Shown here: positions 19,377 to 32,640 of the stretch, piece by piece
Numbering within the stretch: position 1 is the first letter of the stretch
Layout of the letters: the number at the start of each line of letters is the position of its first letter
Source of the DNA: Chara braunii
Lineage: Eukaryota > Streptophyta > Charophyceae > Charales > Characeae
DNA: 54,848 nucleotides
NCBI GenBank assembly: GCA_003427395.1
Contig: BFEA01000114.1
Span: 318,995 to 373,842 of the forward strand
Direction of reading: 5' to 3'
The notes under the pieces: model-generated
Database searches by the model: none
What the model was told of the DNA's origin: nothing
The model's input: the letters and a program-made list of their open reading frames with translations, nothing else
Translations under genes and position numbers: made by a program

Positions 19377-19902
19377 AGAAGCTAACTTCAAGATCAACGC
19401 AAAGAAGTGCGAATGGGCCAAAACACATGTTTTGTACCTGGGCCACGTCTTAGACGGAGACTGCGTTAGACCTGAAGATAGTAAGATTGCAGCGATTAGA
19501 GACTGGCCAACGCCCCACACACTGACAGAGTTGCGGTCATTCTTAGGGCTAGCTAATTACTATAGGAAGTTCGTAAGAAACTTCTCCACCATCGCTGCAC
19601 CCCTTCGCAGGTTGCTAAAGAAAAAGGCAATCTGGAAGTGGGACAAGGACTATACAGCTGCCCTGAAAAGGTTAAAGCGAGCCCTCATAGAATATCCAGT
19701 CCTTAAGCTAGCCGATCTATCCCTACATTTCGTTGTTACCACTGACGCGAGCGAGTATGGCATAGGTGTTGTTTCATATCAAGACGATGGCAATGGATAT
19801 AGGCCCGTAGAGTTCATGCCCGCCAGGATGCCTTTAGAGAAGGTGGCGACATCAACCTATGAGAGAGAACTCTATGCTCTCAGGCAAGCACTAGATCATT
19901 AG
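19339..19902 (+). CDS. Element C: RT thumb and RNase H, first part
   Basis: This frame begins [19 protein letters not shown], the RT thumb start, and continues with [18 protein letters not shown], typical of the RT connection. [10 protein letters not shown] contains the first catalytic Asp of the RNase H domain, and [10 protein letters not shown] holds its Glu. It ends at a TAG (19900-19902) where relatives have a tryptophan before xHYLLG. The frame then continues unchanged after 19903, so the stop is a single point change (TGG to TAG is the simplest route). Confidence 0.88.
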   Translation: MRANLRQVLEKLREANFKINAKKCEWAKTHVLYLGHVLDGDCVRPEDSKIAAIRDWPTPHTLTELRSFLGLANYYRKFVRNFSTIAAPLRRLLKKKAIWKWDKDYTAALKRLKRALIEYPVLKLADLSLHFVVTTDASEYGIGVVSYQDDGNGYRPVEFMPARMPLEKVATSTYERELYALRQALDH

Positions 19903-20169
19903 CAACACTACTTGCTTGGGAGGCACTTCAAAGTCTATTCAGACCACGAGACTCTAAGGTGGCTGAAGACTCAGGCCAAGATGACACCTAAGCTTACTAG
20001 GTGGGACGCAGAGTTAGACCATTATGACTTTGAACTGAAGCCAGTTAAAGGGAAGTATAATGTAGTAGTGGACGCTTTGAGTAGAAGAGCTGATTACTTT
20101 GGGGCAATAGTTCACTATCTGGATATAAGGAGAGACCTGCAGGAGAAAGTTAGAAAGGCATATGCATAA
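19903..20169 (+). CDS. Element C: RNase H C-terminal part
   Basis: In the same frame as 19339-19902, this piece contains FKVYSDHETLRWL, with the third RNase H aspartate, and KPVKGKYNVVVDALSRRAD, the last RNase H Asp block and typical Gypsy boundary. The first few codons are before the nominal Met at 19912. It ends with a TAA at 20167-20169. Confidence 0.85.
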   Translation, partial: QHYLLGRHFKVYSDHETLRWLKTQAKMTPKLTRWDAELDHYDFELKPVKGKYNVVVDALSRRADYFGAIVHYLDIRRDLQEKVRKAYA

Positions 20170-21358
20170 GACCCTATCAATAGTGATCTCCTCAAGAGAG
20201 TTAGGCCAGGCCCCAAAGTCTGAGCCAAATTACCGCACTACTGATGGCTTATTATTCAAGAAGACTAATGTAGTTGACTGCCTGTGCGTTCCCAACAGTG
20301 AAGAGATCCGTAGTTTGATCTTAGGGGAATGCCATGATACAGAGGGACACTTTGGTTGGCCAAAGAGACTAGCCAACCTCATGTGCGCATACATCTGGCC
20401 TGGTATGAAGGCCGACCGCATAGAGTATGTCCGCAATTGTAAAGTCTGTCAGCAAAACAAGACTACTACGCACGCCCCTCTTGGTCTTCTCAGACCCCTG
20501 CCTATTCCGGACAGACCCGAAGATTCTGTCCATCGACTTCATTGACACGCAGGTCAAGAGTAGGCATGGCAAAAGTCAAGTCATGGTCATAGTAGATAGA
20601 TTTAGCAAGTATGTAGTTTTTGTTCCTTTGCCTGCAGAGGCACACACAAACTTAGTAGTTCAAAGTTTTTTGACTACTGGGTCCGTGAGCATGGTATACC
20701 ACTGTCAATAGTTAGTGACAGGGATACCAGATTCACTAGTCAGAACTGGCAGGAGCTGATGAAAGTTTATGGCTCAAAGTTGCTGATGTCCTCTGCTCGT
20801 CATCCTGAGACTAACGGCCAGACTGAACAGATGAACAAGCTCCTGCAGCACGTTCTTAGAATGTACATTAAGCCCGATCAGATCAACTGGGATGAGATGC
20901 TCCCAAAGGTAGCCAGTGCCTACAATAATAGCGTGCACTTGTCTACGTGTCGCACTCCCAACAAATTGCACAAGTCTTTTGGACCGTGCAGACCATTTGA
21001 AGGACTTAACCGGGATCAGATTCAGAGGCTGCTGCCCGGTACACGAGAGTTTGCGATACAGCACGAGAAAGAAATAGCTACCATTGTTGACAACCTCAGG
21101 AAAGCCCAGCACAGAATGATAGAACAAGCTAACAAGCACCGTCGCCCCTCACAGTTTCAAGTAGGCGACTTAGTCTGGGTCAAGTCAAAAGAGTTTGTCC
21201 CTGAGGAAAACATCTCACAAAAGTTGTTGCCTGCGTATAGAGGACCGTGGCCAGTCCTAGAAGTCAAGGGCGGAGAGGATGGACCGTCCTATACTATTGA
21301 GATCCCAGCACACCTCCACACCTACCCAGTGCTCCATGCGTCAAAGCTGTTACCTTGA
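20162..21358 (+). pseudogene. Element C: integrase (broken by frameshifts)
   Basis: The N-terminal H2C2 zinc finger is seen near 20330-20460, with H-x3-H (HDTEGH), then CKVCQQNK. The core starts DFIDTQVKSR (first Asp, near 20537) and VIVDRFSKYV. The second Asp is in IVSDRDTRF near 20707-20733, between two open frames. The Glu block is HPETNGQTEQMN near 20803. The C-terminal half (20759-21358) keeps the GPF-type module, ending in VLHASKLLP. Three frames are needed, so at least two indels are present. Integrase joins the cDNA to chromosomal DNA. Confidence 0.88.
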
Positions 21359-21391
21359 GTCACAAGTCAACAGTTCCCATCACGCAGATCT

Positions 21392-21622
21392 ATGATTCCT
21401 CCAGATATGGATGGAAGATATGACATTGAAGGGATAGTAGGTGAGGATATCTTCAGGACAGGAGGTAGAGGTCGTCCCCAGAAGCAATACAAAATCAGAT
21501 TTGCCTATCAAGAGCCAGAAGACGACCGCTGGTTCAAGCCAACAGAACTTCTAGCGACAGCTCCCGATATAGTACGAGCCTACGAAAGAGATAAGAAGGG
21601 TAAAGGTCCTGCCTTAGACTAA
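21392..21622 (+). CDS. Element C: integrase chromodomain
   Basis: After the TGA at 21356-21358 the coding sense continues in another open stretch of 76 codons. It reads YDIEGIVGEDIF, then KQYKIRFAYQEPEDDRWF and LLATAPDIVRAYE, the pattern of a chromodomain (aromatic pair, W-x-x-x-x-L-x and helix). In chromoviruses this C-terminal domain guides integration to modified histones. About 30 bases after the end comes a purine-rich run and the LTR start. The same module is found in element D at 43265-43522. Confidence 0.8.
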   Translation: MIPPDMDGRYDIEGIVGEDIFRTGGRGRPQKQYKIRFAYQEPEDDRWFKPTELLATAPDIVRAYERDKKGKGPALD

Positions 21623-21647
21623 AATATTATCGGAGGGCCTCGAATTT

Positions 21648-21660
21648 AGGGCGGCAGGAG
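21648..21660 (+). promoter_or_regulatory. Element C polypurine tract
   Basis: AGGGCGGCAGGAG lies directly before the 3' LTR start TGAAACGG. Its position and purine richness fit the plus-strand primer site. Confidence 0.75.
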
Positions 21661-22731
21661 TGAAACGGTTTTCACCTTTCTGCAGTCACAGATGCGGGCC
21701 CTAGAGTTCAATCCCCAGACCTCACTCTGCCCATGTACAGTATTGAGTCACACCCGAGTGTTTGAACCCGTGATCTGTGTTTTGGTAGTTGTTTGTCGTC
21801 TGTCGTAGGTCTGTGTAGTGGTAGGGGTTTGATCTGTAGGTCTGTCGATCAGGAGTCACAACTCTGTAGAGGTTGTGGCTGTAGATGATCTGAAAGGTCA
21901 AGGTCGTAGCTGCTACAGTACCCGAAAGGCCAAGTCCAGACTTCCAGAAGGTCCGGAAGTGGCCTTTTGAAGTGTCTCACGTTTAGTCAGAGGCAAATGG
22001 GCAAGCGGTGAGCCCAACTGCATTACGTCGGCAGTGCGACTGCATTGAGTTGGCAGTGCAAACCCATGCAGTCAGCAGTACCGGTCCCAGTCAGTCAGAG
22101 TCCAGTCAAGCAAGTACCGTGTGGGACTGTGTACACCAAGGGCCTGGGAAAGGGGCAGACCAACGAGTTACAAAAGTATAAATCAAGAGGCAGCGCCCAG
22201 CCATTCATTCATTCGCTGCGGAAGCCATGCGGAAGCGCTGCTACGGCGTCTTGTGCGAAGGTGGTCTGCATGTTGCCCGAAGACGAAGTGGGCTGAAGGG
22301 AGATCGTAGCCATAGTCAGTAGTGGTAGCGCGGCCATAGCCGCTGTAGGAGGAGGTGAGATTGTGTGTGTGTGGTGGTATTCAGGGTGATCCAGAGTGAG
22401 TGTGTGTGAACAGTGGGGTTGGACACAGTGACAAAGGTTGGGATGTTCAGGCGCCGATGCGCCATAGCCTGTTGCAGAGAACTTCCTTTTTTTTTTTTTT
22501 TTTTTTAATGTGGTCCGATGGACCACGGATCAGATATTGAACTGATCAGAACAGATACTACACTTGATCTTAGCCAAAAGGCCAAGAAAGGTATACTGTT
22601 GCAGAGAACTTGCATCTGAACTGTGTTCTTGATTTCCATATCTCTAAGCTTTGAGTGGGTGCCCTGCGCCAGTGTGAATCTCCATCTGTTTGCATGTATG
22701 TGAAGTGGAAGTGAAAGCGAGTCTGATTGCA
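21661..22731 (+). repeat. Element C 3' LTR (carries a U2 insertion)
   Basis: It matches the 5' LTR from TGAAACGG to GATTGCA, but is about 130 bases longer because of the insertion at 22485-22595. Without it the length equals the 5' LTR. The TATA box is at 22177-22183. The LTR ends at 22731, followed by CATC, matching the 4 bases before the 5' LTR. Confidence 0.92.
22485..22595 (-). pseudogene. U2 snRNA retropseudogene (5' part, A-tailed) in the 3' LTR
   Basis: On the minus strand the insert starts ATACCTTTCTTGGCC, then TTTTGGCTAAGATCAAG, and TGTAGTATCTGTTC, the U2 5' end with the branch-site recognition sequence. It runs through the plant-type hairpin GTGGTCCATCGGACCAC. At about 88 bases it gives way to a run of A, not the Sm site. 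The 16 bases CTGTTGCAGAGAACTT flank it exactly (22469-22484 and 22596-22611), and the 5' LTR has the empty site. This is target-primed insertion of a truncated U2 RNA, after element C had inserted. It lacks the 3' half, so it cannot act in splicing. Confidence 0.96.
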
Positions 22732-22808
22732 CATCTGGGACTCCGGGACCATAACTCGGGACATGTTCCAGCCTGAAATCCTTTCAGAGAAGAGGAGAAG
22801 AAAAACAA

Positions 22809-22810
<2 letters not shown>

Positions 22811-22861
<51 letters not shown>
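22811..22861 (+). repeat. (CT)n microsatellite
   Basis: A pure CT run of about 50 bases. Confidence 0.97.
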
Positions 22862-22863
<2 letters not shown>

Positions 22864-25270
22864 TGTATGTCAACTCAGATACTGACTGATGAGAGGCGCT
22901 ACCTTGAGGCACTGTAGGCCCCATAGTGGAAGCTTGATGAGGGTCGGCTGAACTCCCCAAACTATGTCGCCAATGTAACGTGTCTGCCTACTTCTCTACC
23001 ACAGCAAACATTCACTCTCGTTAGTCCTCCGCCTCTCCTCGCTGGCGGTACTGCCTCTAGAAGTAGCATGCTAACACCAGTGCTGCTGTCCACCAACCTG
23101 CTGGATCGATTTGATGCTCAAGGACAGTGGCCGAAGTCCTGTTCCAGTAGCTGAGGCCATGGAAATGTGTGGCCTGGGTCCGTATCGAATGCTCAGGCCC
23201 ACCTGCTGTCTTTGAAGGTCCACTTTGCCTGGTAGAACAGGCAATGGCTGGACTAGGCACAACTGCACAAGAAAAGGTCCGGTTCTGATGCGGCCAAAGT
23301 CTCCAGCGAACCCCACTGGGCAAAACGTGTGCACCAGATCTACCTCAGGTCTGAAAAGGCAAGTGCCTGTTAGGACTTCAGAAATCCGAAATGACACCAT
23401 CCTAGGACAGACAATTGGATCAGACAATCAGAAGGGAATGACAAGTCAGAGAACCTCAGAAACATGGAATCACATGGAAAATTGAAGTAAAGGTAACCAG
23501 AGCAAACAAAAAGAACTCATGCTGTCCGAGTTAATGAGCCAAGGGCCAGATAATATACTGCTGCACTATGGACGCCCAAAACTGGACTGCATGGCCATAG
23601 GGGTGCCCGAAATCAGGCCCAAGACTCGCATAGCCCATGTGCAAGGCCCCGTGCATGCCACACCAAAATTTGCATGGGTGACTGCAGCGTCATCATCGCA
23701 TTGGTTGAGACTCTGCCAATCTGGTATTAAACCACATTTTGATGGAATTATCATTTGTCATGGAGACTCATTTCATTTCCATGCGCTCACATCATTCCCA
23801 TGGCCTTCTTTCGCTCTTTTATTCTGTTCGTCTGTGTTGTTTGTCCAGGACATTAGCTCTCAGTCAATCCAACTAATGAATGGACGGATCGACAGTCATA
23901 TACAGATCAACAGACGGACGGACGGACCGAGATGTGACAGGGGTTGTAGTTCTATTGGAAGGTGACATTGTCATGTGGGAAAGGTGGAACAAGAACCGAT
24001 AGGACAGACTTCGGCCGCAACCGTATCAACAAATGTAAGCTCGCTAGACTCCGCCATTCTAACTAAACGTGATCCCCTGCATAGCACCTTTCATTGCTGT
24101 TGACAATTGATTGGGACAAACCCACATGCCAACGTTAGTTTTGTTATGCTTATGGTCATATCATTTCATGCTGTATGTGATTAATAAGTAGTGCATTGAT
24201 CTGCCTTGTGATCAGCATCCCTGGTGAAACATTAATTAGCATATTAAGTGTTATTGTGCCTGCTTTCACTCATCTTCGTAGACCAATTGTCATTGAATTT
24301 ATCAGCTGTAAGGAGTGGGCCTAAAGCGTTTGCGTGTATCTGTTCTTTTCCTGAGGAGCACTGGCATTTCGACTGGTCATATGACTTTGAGCTCCATCTG
24401 CTGAAGGTCTCGGTTAAACAGTCTGTTTAGTATTATAGTCTTTCAAATGTGCTAGGAACCTCATGCTTGATCAGATAAGCACAAGGACCCTGGGAAGAGT
24501 TGCCCTTATAAAACACCACCCTTGTTCATCCTTTTCTTTGTCCTTGCATCTCGTTCGGGCTTGCTGTGCCTCTCTCTTTCAGCCATTTCCTGGCATCATA
24601 AGTAGTTTCTCCACTTATGAATGCGGAAAGTCAGGGTTTCGCCCCCTCTGTAGTTCGTGTGATTTCTTGACTGCAAATTGAATGGTTCGCTGTGAAGTGA
24701 CTGTATATAGGTGCGATCCCAGTCCTCCATTTGCCTTTTTGTAACAGGGGAACCGTAAAGAAGGGGAGGGAATCATACAAAGAAGGTGTTCTGCCCGAGT
24801 CAAACACTGATGAAGGTGAAGATGGTGGATGGGCTCCACCACCAATAACTAAACTCCTGGAACTCCACCAAAAACAATGATAAAGGAACTGATATTCAGA
24901 AAGCTCTCATTTGCCCCGCACCCCCCTCTCTCTCCGAAAATATGAACCGCAGAGGTGGAACAGCAGTTCTGGCTGCCATGGTATAAAGAACCACTGGCAG
25001 CAACGTATCTCACCATTCAGCCACAGCAGAGGGCGCCCCAGGCAGCCTCAAACCTTCAGCTCTGGTGGCCAGCTATAGCCACGTCTGCAACCTCAGACTC
25101 TGAGGAGGCCTACTGCACCCCGAAGGTCACACAGTTTAGCTTCCTGGCCACATCAAGGGTGAGCAAAGAGTGCTGCCTCTCACACAGATGGCACCTCAAT
25201 ATGTACTCCAGCTGGACGTTTCCTGGTCGCTCGGCTGTCTCGTTCATCTATCCAGGCAATACACCTGTGA
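22862..25270. other. No recognised gene; scattered repeats and a TATA-like motif
   Basis: Short frames only. A block at about 23270-23400 (CAAAACGTGTGCACCAG, GTCTGAAAAGGC, GTGCCTGTTAGGAC) resembles 47490-47610, so a dispersed repeat is present. GCCCTTATAAAACACC at 24502-24517 is TATA-box-like. A block at 25030-25115 recurs at 25905-25990 (CTCAAACCTTCAGCTCTGG). I cannot assign any of it a function. Confidence 0.45.
24507..24514 (+). promoter_or_regulatory. TATA-box-like motif
   Basis: TATAAAAC is followed about 30 bases later by a pyrimidine-rich stretch (CCTTTTCTTTGTCC). It is promoter-like in sequence, but no coding region follows that I can identify. Confidence 0.3.
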
Positions 25271-25284
25271 AGGCCAAACCTGCT

Positions 25285-25348
25285 TTTTTTTTTTCTTTTT
25301 TTTTTTGGACCATTTCTCGATTTATGTGTGTCATCCTTGCGCAGGGGC

Positions 25349-25381
<33 letters not shown>

Positions 25382-25400
25382 ACGGATGTCCCGAAGGACA
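25285..25400 (-). pseudogene. U6 snRNA retropseudogene, A-tailed
   Basis: On the minus strand it reads GTCCTTCGGGACATCC, AAAATTGGAACGATACAGAG, AAGATTAGCAT and AAATCGAGAAATGGTCC, which is U6 almost from end to end (about 95 of about 102 bases). The box ACAGAG is intact. Instead of the U-rich polymerase III end there is a run of A interrupted by a G. The 11 bases CCAAAC(C/T)TGCT flank it at 25274-25284 and 25401-25411, with one difference. It differs at a few sites from the usual U6, for example GCATCGCCCC where GCATGGCCCC is typical. This is a retroposed copy. Confidence 0.94.
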
Positions 25401-25411
25401 CCAAACTTGCT

Positions 25412-26250
25412 ATCTGGCCTTGCTTTAGTCAGAACTGTACATCTAGGTTTGATACCACCACCCAGGTACTCAGCAATCTGCTTGGCCACAGTCCACTGAA
25501 TTGTGGACAGCTCAATGAAATGCCTGTAACAAGCCTTATAAAATTGTCAAGGTTAATAAAATGTTGCACTTCAAAAGACTCAGCAAATTCTACTCAAAAA
25601 AGGACTTGACCAGGTCATTGAGGACCAAAAGCACACTCAAAAATGTCAAATGACTGTGCAATCAGAAAACCAAAAAAACTTAAACCACCAGTACCTTTCT
25701 CAGCTATCGGTGCCGAGCCTAAAATCGGCCTGCGTGCCCAAAGAAAAATGAACCAGCACGGATTCGATTTTGGCTGGCGCCACCAGCCATTTCACACCGG
25801 TAGTTCTGAAGCTGCCTGGCAGAGGATGCCCCAGGCAGCTATGTGGTGCATGCCACACCCGATCTCACCCTCTCTCCCTCTGAAAGCAGTTTGTCTTTCA
25901 CTCTCCGTCCCCCAATGTCGACACCTCAAACCTTAAGCTCTGGTGGCCAGCAATAGCCGCACGTCTGGCAACCTCAAAGGAGCCCTACTGCAGAACAGGT
26001 AGCTGGTGCTCCACTCCTCCAGGAATGGTTATCCCATAGGCGGTAGAAGTGGGCCTGTCTGCCGGCATTTCACCTGATATGTATAAAGTGGCAGACTGGC
26101 TGATTGAAAATCTGAGAATGTAATATCGTGGCGTATCAGAAGATTTTGGGATATATCGTACATGGAATTGGTGCCAATGCTAGCAAATAGTCCACGTTTC
26201 ACTGCCTGTTGACTGCTGTGGCTACACGTTCCTCACCAGTCGGTTTACTC
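25412..26250. other. No recognised gene
   Basis: Apart from the repeat block at 25905-25990 shared with 25030-25115, only short unrelated frames are seen. Confidence 0.45.
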
Positions 26251-26306
26251 TCCGTCCCCACTAGCAGCACCAATGGTAAGCCCGCCTTTGTTCCACCAAC
26301 GAAAAC

Positions 26307-27447
26307 TTGTGCTTCAAGGTAATGCTAGTTCTTCGATCGCTCAGTAGAGAGGAGAACAGGGTTGACAAGTCAGAGGAATCTTCGTCAGGCTCAGGGACTT
26401 CGGACGCTGAATCACCTGCACTTCATTTACTGCAAGATGAGACAGCTGTGGTTGCTGGTACTGGGGGCATGGAGGCGGATACTTTTGCATCGACTGACGA
26501 GGGTTCACCCTTCGCACCTTCAGTGCTGCAGCCAGGTCATAGTGGGGGGGGGACAGTGCACAGGTAATTGGAAAGGGAGCAATGGTAGAAAAAACAGTGC
26601 TATCATTGGAGCTCAACGTTCTTTCACCATTACAACACCACCCCTGTGCACAGCGGAAGGATACCAGCGAAGTGGCAGGTACAGCAACATCATCTGCCCT
26701 CTCTGCAGCCTCACTGTCACCCCACCATTCAATAAAGAATAATGAAAATACTGGAAATAAGCTACAGGTGGTTTCCGCGCTGTAGCAGTCCCTCATGCTA
26801 CAGGCGGCAACCACACTGCAGCAGTCCCTGTCACATGAACAACTAATATTTTGGGTCCAGGTGAGGAACTAGATTCTGCAAATCCCTGTATAAAAACGGG
26901 ACTGTTGGATGGGGTGGGGGTGGAGGAACCAGGTAATCAGCAGCCAAAGGATCGACAACATTGTAATGCAGGATCTGATATGCCTCTGTTGAATCAGCCT
27001 ACTATCAGCAGTCCAGAGCAGGGTCAACTATGTTTAGCCTTGGCTGCTTGGGATCAGGAAAAGCCAACCCCTCTCCCTGGTCACCATCAGGATTTAGGTG
27101 TTGTCTTGACTGCTGGTGATCAGGAGAAGGTTGCTCCACTCCAAATACAACAAACAGATCTCCCTCCACCGCCCCCCCCTGAGTCAGAGCTTACTAGTCG
27201 AAGGCAGAAGCTTCGACTCCTGTTGGCAAAAGGTCAGGGTGAACAGATCTCATCTAAAACAGGGATCTTGATACTGCTTGTCAGACTCAAGGAAGGAGTC
27301 TGGGAAGCAGGTCTATCACAACCTCCCAATACAACACATGGGAAGGTCACTCTTCAATGGACCTCTTCCTGTTTTCTGCCCCTCTCCTCTCTGACATGTA
27401 GACTTGCAGGGGAGTCCCGATTGAGAAATGAAACACTCTTCAATTGA
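26307..27447 (+). other. Unrecognised protein-like frames with splice-like borders
   Basis: Two open stretches have protein-like composition: 26307-26567 (86 codons, Ser/Glu-rich, SEESSSGSGTSDAES) and 26851-27447 (198 codons, with DLPPPPPPESELTSRR). A donor-like CACAG|GTAATTGG is at 26562. A donor-like CCAATG|GTAAGC is at about 26275, and an acceptor-like TTGGGTCCAG ends at about 26862. Joining the best donor and acceptor gives a stop, so I cannot build one gene model. It could be a diverged transposon ORF or part of a host gene. No domain is recognised. Confidence 0.25.
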
Positions 27448-27523
27448 CCTCTTCCTGTTTTCTATCCCTCTCCTATCTGACAGATAGACTTGCAGGGGAG
27501 TCCCGATTGAGAAATGAAATATT
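27352..27523 (+). repeat. Tandem duplication of 86 bp
   Basis: CTTCAAT(G/T)GACCTCTTCCTG... through ATTGAGAAATGAAA occurs at 27352-27437 and again from 27438. The few differences are scattered. The reading frame of 26851-27447 ends inside it. Confidence 0.9.
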
Positions 27524-27879
27524 GAAGTTTGTCCAGGATCAGTTCCCTCCTGGAGGGATTTCTACCCTGACTATCTACAGAAACACGACGACTTGCTGAG
27601 AGAGATGTATACTTGATGTACGAACATACAGGGCAAACGGATGCGGTGGTTCAGCCAGACCACACCTCGTGATTTTTAGCAGCTTAAGATCAAATCCAGC
27701 AGGTCCTGGTCTGAAATTGATGTCACCATCCTACTCACCAGAATCCTTGGGCGCGGTGTCCAGCCTCCAGCCGTCTCCTTTCCGCCCAACGGCACCTTAC
27801 CAAGAACAACCCTCTTCACGACAGCCCCGGACAGGTTCGGGAGCGGGGAGAGGTCTTAACAGAGGGTTCTGTCGTAAAC

Positions 27880-28470
27880 AGAACTCTTTTCGTATCAGAG
27901 CGACTCAGCGGCGAATAGAATTCAAAGGGCTTTCCTCACCAGAGCCACCAAAGAGACTCAGCGGCAAACAGAACTCTTCCCAGCGGCAAACAGACCTCAA
28001 AAGACTTTTCTTACCAGAGTTCCCAGAGAGACTCAGCAGCAAACAGGACTCGGAGAACAGAACACGAGGGCTTTCTTACCAGAGAGGCTCAGCAGTAAAC
28101 AGAACTCCTCTCACGGCTTACTTCAGAAGGACTCATCGGAGAACAGAACTCAAAGGACTTTTCTTACCAGAGCCACTAGAGAGAGTCAGCAGCAAACAGA
28201 ACTCGAAGAACAGAACACGAGGGCTTCCTTACCAGAGAGACTCAGCAGAAAACAGAACTCCTCTCGCTGCTTACTTCAGAAGTACTCGGCGGAGAACAGA
28301 ACTTAAGGGACTTTCTTACCAGAGCCACTAGAGAGACTCAGCAGCGAGCAGAACTCGAAGACAAGAACACGAGGGCTTCCTTACCAGAGAGACTCAGCAG
28401 TAAACAGAACTCCTCTTGCTGCTTATTTCAGAAAGACTCAGCGGCTAACAAAACTCAATTCACAACTGTT
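27880..28470 (+). repeat. Tandem repeats of about 152 bp with CAGAACTC motifs
   Basis: The block AACACGAGGGCTT recurs at about 28061, 28214 and 28366, giving a period of 152-153. Each unit carries several CAGCAG-AAACAGAACTC segments, themselves short repeats. A 220-codon frame (27669-28331) runs through it and is repeat-derived. No known protein is recognised. Confidence 0.85.
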
Positions 28471-28860
28471 TCAGAGAGACTCCAGCCGAGGCCGGTCTGA
28501 GATAATGAGACAGCGAACTGAATTTGTGCGGAAAAGTTAAATAGTTGGACCGTGGTCGAACACCGTCTGGCAACTGAGCAGCCAGGCCGAAATAATGCAC
28601 CACCAAAGTGGGCTCGAACAGCGAGCTGAGCTGCGCAAAAACAGTTGATTAATCTGACTGTGGTTGAGCACCCGTGGGGAATTTGATCATTCGACTGAAC
28701 AGGGTACCTGAGTAATCAGGCCGAGATAACGCACTACCGAAGAGGATTCGAACAGCAAACTGATCTGTGCAAAACAGTTAAACAAGGTACGAGAGAATAA
28801 CGACTTAGTAGTCAGGCCGAGGTGAAGGATTACGGACCACCAAAAAGGTAGCCGAGGGCG
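28470..28860 (+). repeat. Imperfect tandem repeats of about 100-130 bp
   Basis: CAGGCCGA(A/G)ATAA(T/C)GCAC with a nearby CGAACAGC and AAACAGTT block occurs three or four times (near 28490, 28590, 28715, 28815). It follows the CAGAACTC array directly. Confidence 0.7.
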
Positions 28861-31860
<3,000 letters not shown>

Positions 31861-31903
31861 TGAATGCGTTTATTTATTTATTCATTGTGTTTTTTGTTAT
31901 TGG

Positions 31904-32490
31904 ATGAGTGTGATGAATGGGATTAATCTTATTGATGCACTTTATAATAAAGACAAAGAATGGAAGTTGCATAAGCGATCTCCTAATCTGGATTTAAGGT
32001 CATTAAATGTCAATGGCTTAGCATCTGCCAAACAAACAAAACGGCAAGCTATCTATGATCAGCTGAAGGGGGTAGAACGAAGGGAGTGGTCGGATGTCAC
32101 ATGTGTCCAGGAGACACATTTGATGGATACGGTTGCTCATCTTCCCGCTCATAAGGAAGTTTAGCCATATCAAAAATGCAGTACGCATGCACCTAGGCCT
32201 GGTAGTACAGGGGTAGCCATATGGCTCCCCCCGGACTCCAAGTCGAAGTGCTCAATTGGGCTGCAGACCCTTTGGAGGGTAGGTGGGTATATACCCTAGC
32301 CATGTTGGAACTAGAGGTGATCAACATAATGTCAGTCTATGGACCAAAAGAGGGAAGGGACAAAATCTTTTTGAATCCCTCAAAAATAATCTTCCAGTTG
32401 GTATTCCGGTTCTAATTGCAGGGGATTTTAATGCCGCCCCAGATCGGCATCAGTCATATCTGATGCATGCTCAGTCGAGCGATGTATGGG
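31904..32490 (+). pseudogene. LINE endonuclease fragment, + strand
   Basis: The first frame contains LRSLNVNGLAS and VTCVQETHL, the N-terminal motifs of the LINE apurinic-like endonuclease. A second frame (32221-32415) gives GRWVYTLAML and INIMSVYGPKEGR. A third (32283 on) gives VLIAGDFNAAPD, the conserved GDFN motif. Three frames in 600 bases mean two frameshifts. No RT follows. The fragment ends where a repeat shared with 54398-54575 begins. The endonuclease nicks DNA for target-primed insertion; this copy is dead. Confidence 0.85.
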
Positions 32491-32640
32491 GAGCCAAGGA
32501 TCCGCAAAGTGATGAAAAGGACTCGAATGGACAATGCAGTGTCAGAAAAGCATCAACAAGCAATGTACATCCAGATACATGTGAAAATAGTACAATGTAG
32601 CGCAGCGGAAGACTCAAAGATATGACCTGACGTGTCAGAT
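32463..32640 (+). repeat. Dispersed repeat shared with the right edge of the window
   Basis: Sequences around CGATGTATGG, GGATCCGCAAAGTGATGAAAAGGAC, CAACAAGCAATGTACAT and TAGCGCAGCGGAAGA match 54398-54575 with scattered differences. TAGCGCAGCGG resembles a polymerase III A box, but no convincing B box follows. Confidence 0.8.

Larger units (their letters stand above)
14358..22731 (+). mobile_element. Nearly full-length Ty3/Gypsy chromovirus (element C)
   Basis: Two LTRs (14358-15308 and 21661-22731) flank a primer-binding site, leader, gag, protease, RT, RNase H, integrase and chromodomain. The 4 bases CATC precede the left LTR (14354-14357) and follow the right one (22732-22735), and the right flank continues CATCT. 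This fits a 4-5 base target duplication with one base shared at the left. Pol order (RT before integrase) makes it Ty3/Gypsy, and the C-terminal chromodomain places it among chromoviruses. Frameshifts and a few stops break gag and pol, so this copy cannot move by itself. A solo LTR of the same family is at 48462-49388. Confidence 0.93.

Noticed and set aside
25285-25400. Functional U6 gene
   Set aside because: The 3' end is an A-run, not the U-run used as polymerase III terminator, and a target duplication flanks it. No upstream TATA/USE was recognised on its strand.
26307-27447. A spliced host gene
   Set aside because: The best donor and acceptor do not give an open junction, so a gene model was not made; kept as unrecognised frames.
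27669-28331. 220-codon repeat protein
   Set aside because: It follows the 152-base array; its peptide repeats (KQNSKNRTRG) reflect the DNA repeats. Kept only as a repeat feature.
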